Assembly: GCF_017329605.1 (NCBI RefSeq) | Contig: NZ_JAFMTY010000003.1 | Span: forward strand, 62,001 to 126,000 | Length of the DNA: 64,000 nucleotides | Direction: 5' to 3' | Origin: Alicyclobacillus fructus | Lineage (GTDB): Bacteria > Bacillota > Bacilli > Alicyclobacillales > Alicyclobacillaceae | Shown here: in pieces, positions 63,406 through 64,000 of the stretch | Position numbering within the stretch: the first letter of the stretch is position 1 | Layout: each line of letters begins with the position of its first letter | Made by a program: the position numbers and the translations under genes | The notes under the pieces: generated by a model | What the model was told of the DNA's origin: nothing | The model's database searches: none | The model's input: the letters and a program-made list of their open reading frames with translations, nothing else

Positions 63406-64000
63406 TCTGTGGCGGCTGGTCGACGACGCGATGAGCGAGGAGGTGGCGTTTCTTCAGTCCCTGGTGCAAACGCCGACGGACAATCCGCCTGGCGACGCAC
63501 GATCCATGCTGGAGATGTTGAAGGTGTCCTTGGAGCGGCTCGGCATCGAATCCGTAGAGGTCGATCTCGTCGAAGGAGAAGAGGCTGCTCGTTATGGGCA
63601 GGTGGCCGCCGGCAGTGTCATCGCCAGGCTGTCGTTCGGGGACGGAGGGCCTGATGTGGTCCTGAACGCGCATGGCGACGTGGTGCCTCCGGGCCTCGGC
63701 TGGACGTACCCGCCCTATGGCGGCGTGATCGACAGCGGCTATCTCTACGGGCGCGGGGCGGCCGTATCCAAATCCGACATCGCCGTCTACACGTTTGCGG
63801 CGCTCGCGGTGAAACGCCTAGGCGCGGCGGGACGCGGGCGAGTCGCGCTGGTCTTCAACATGGACGAGGAGACTGGTGGTCACCTCGGCCCTCGCCGGCT
63901 GTTGGAGCGGGGCGCGATTGCGCCCGATTACGCCCTGTGCGCGGGTTCCACGTACACCCTGGGCGTGGCGCACAACGGCTGTTTGCACATGGAAGTCCGG
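63389..64000 (+). CDS. M20-family metallohydrolase (3'-truncated)
   Basis: The first 204 codons of an ArgE/DapE-like M20 hydrolase; the gene runs off the window. Visible are LNAHGDVVPPG with His95 and Asp97, GWTYPPYGGVIDSGYLYGRGAA, and NMDEETGGH with the catalytic Glu pair. The usual GRGAxD motif reads GRGAAVSKSD, so the bridging-Asp position is not in its usual place. ATG 63389 lies inside the end of the deaminase gene, so the two are coupled. Substrate unknown; a ureido or carbamoyl compound would fit the neighbourhood. Confidence 0.8.
   Translation, partial: MPCKPDLWRLVDDAMSEEVAFLQSLVQTPTDNPPGDARSMLEMLKVSLERLGIESVEVDLVEGEEAARYGQVAAGSVIARLSFGDGGPDVVLNAHGDVVPPGLGWTYPPYGGVIDSGYLYGRGAAVSKSDIAVYTFAALAVKRLGAAGRGRVALVFNMDEETGGHLGPRRLLERGAIAPDYALCAGSTYTLGVAHNGCLHMEVR

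Overview
The window reads as one chromosomal segment from a spore-forming, GC-rich Firmicute. Gene order (nusG-rplK-rplA-rplJ-rplL-ybxB-rpoB-rpoC, str operon, S10/spc/alpha clusters, cwlD-mrp-gerD-pdaB, cdaA-cdaR-glmM-glmS) follows Bacillus subtilis closely. High GC, frequent GTG/TTG starts after strong AGGAGG sites and sporulation genes suggest an Alicyclobacillus-like organism; that assignment is inference, not a database match.

Layout. 1-3575: end of nusG, L11-L1, L10-L7/L12 with its leader, and the YbxB methyltransferase. 3576-8035: a four-gene catabolic cassette (MFS transporter, alpha/beta hydrolase, AraC regulator, zinc dehydrogenase) lying between ybxB and rpoB, where the B. subtilis order has no such genes. 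8036-20488: rpoB-rpoC, then L7Ae-like protein, S12, S7, EF-G and EF-Tu. 20544-37624: a nearly unbroken ribosomal-protein block from S10 to S9 with secY, adk, infA, rpoA and truA; map and the ecfA-ecfA-ecfT genes found here in B. subtilis are absent. 37728-41763: cwlD, a small secreted protein, mrp, and gerD and pdaB on the minus strand (spore cortex and germination). 41905-48217: an SGNH hydrolase, then cdaA-cdaR-glmM-glmS (c-di-AMP and amino-sugar synthesis) with a clear glmS ribozyme. 48344-49903: a phosphotransferase-fold protein and an unknown membrane protein. 50047-64000: a purine catabolism island: xanthine dehydrogenase with its maturation factors (50128-55422, plus), allantoinase and allantoate amidohydrolase (55486-58162, minus), the PucR regulator (58347-59996), HIU hydrolase, uricase and OHCU decarboxylase (59993-61847, minus), a Trz/Atz-type deaminase, and an M20 hydrolase cut by the window edge.

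How it works together. The left two thirds is transcription and translation machinery with several mRNA leaders likely used for ribosomal-protein feedback (L1, L10, L13 and perhaps S10 and S4). The right end encodes a full route xanthine -> urate -> 5-hydroxyisourate -> OHCU -> allantoin -> allantoate -> ureidoglycine/ureidoglycolate plus ammonia, under a local PucR and with repeated TCTCAC-type motifs in its divergent promoter regions. I saw no rRNA, tRNA, CRISPR array, insertion sequence or prophage.
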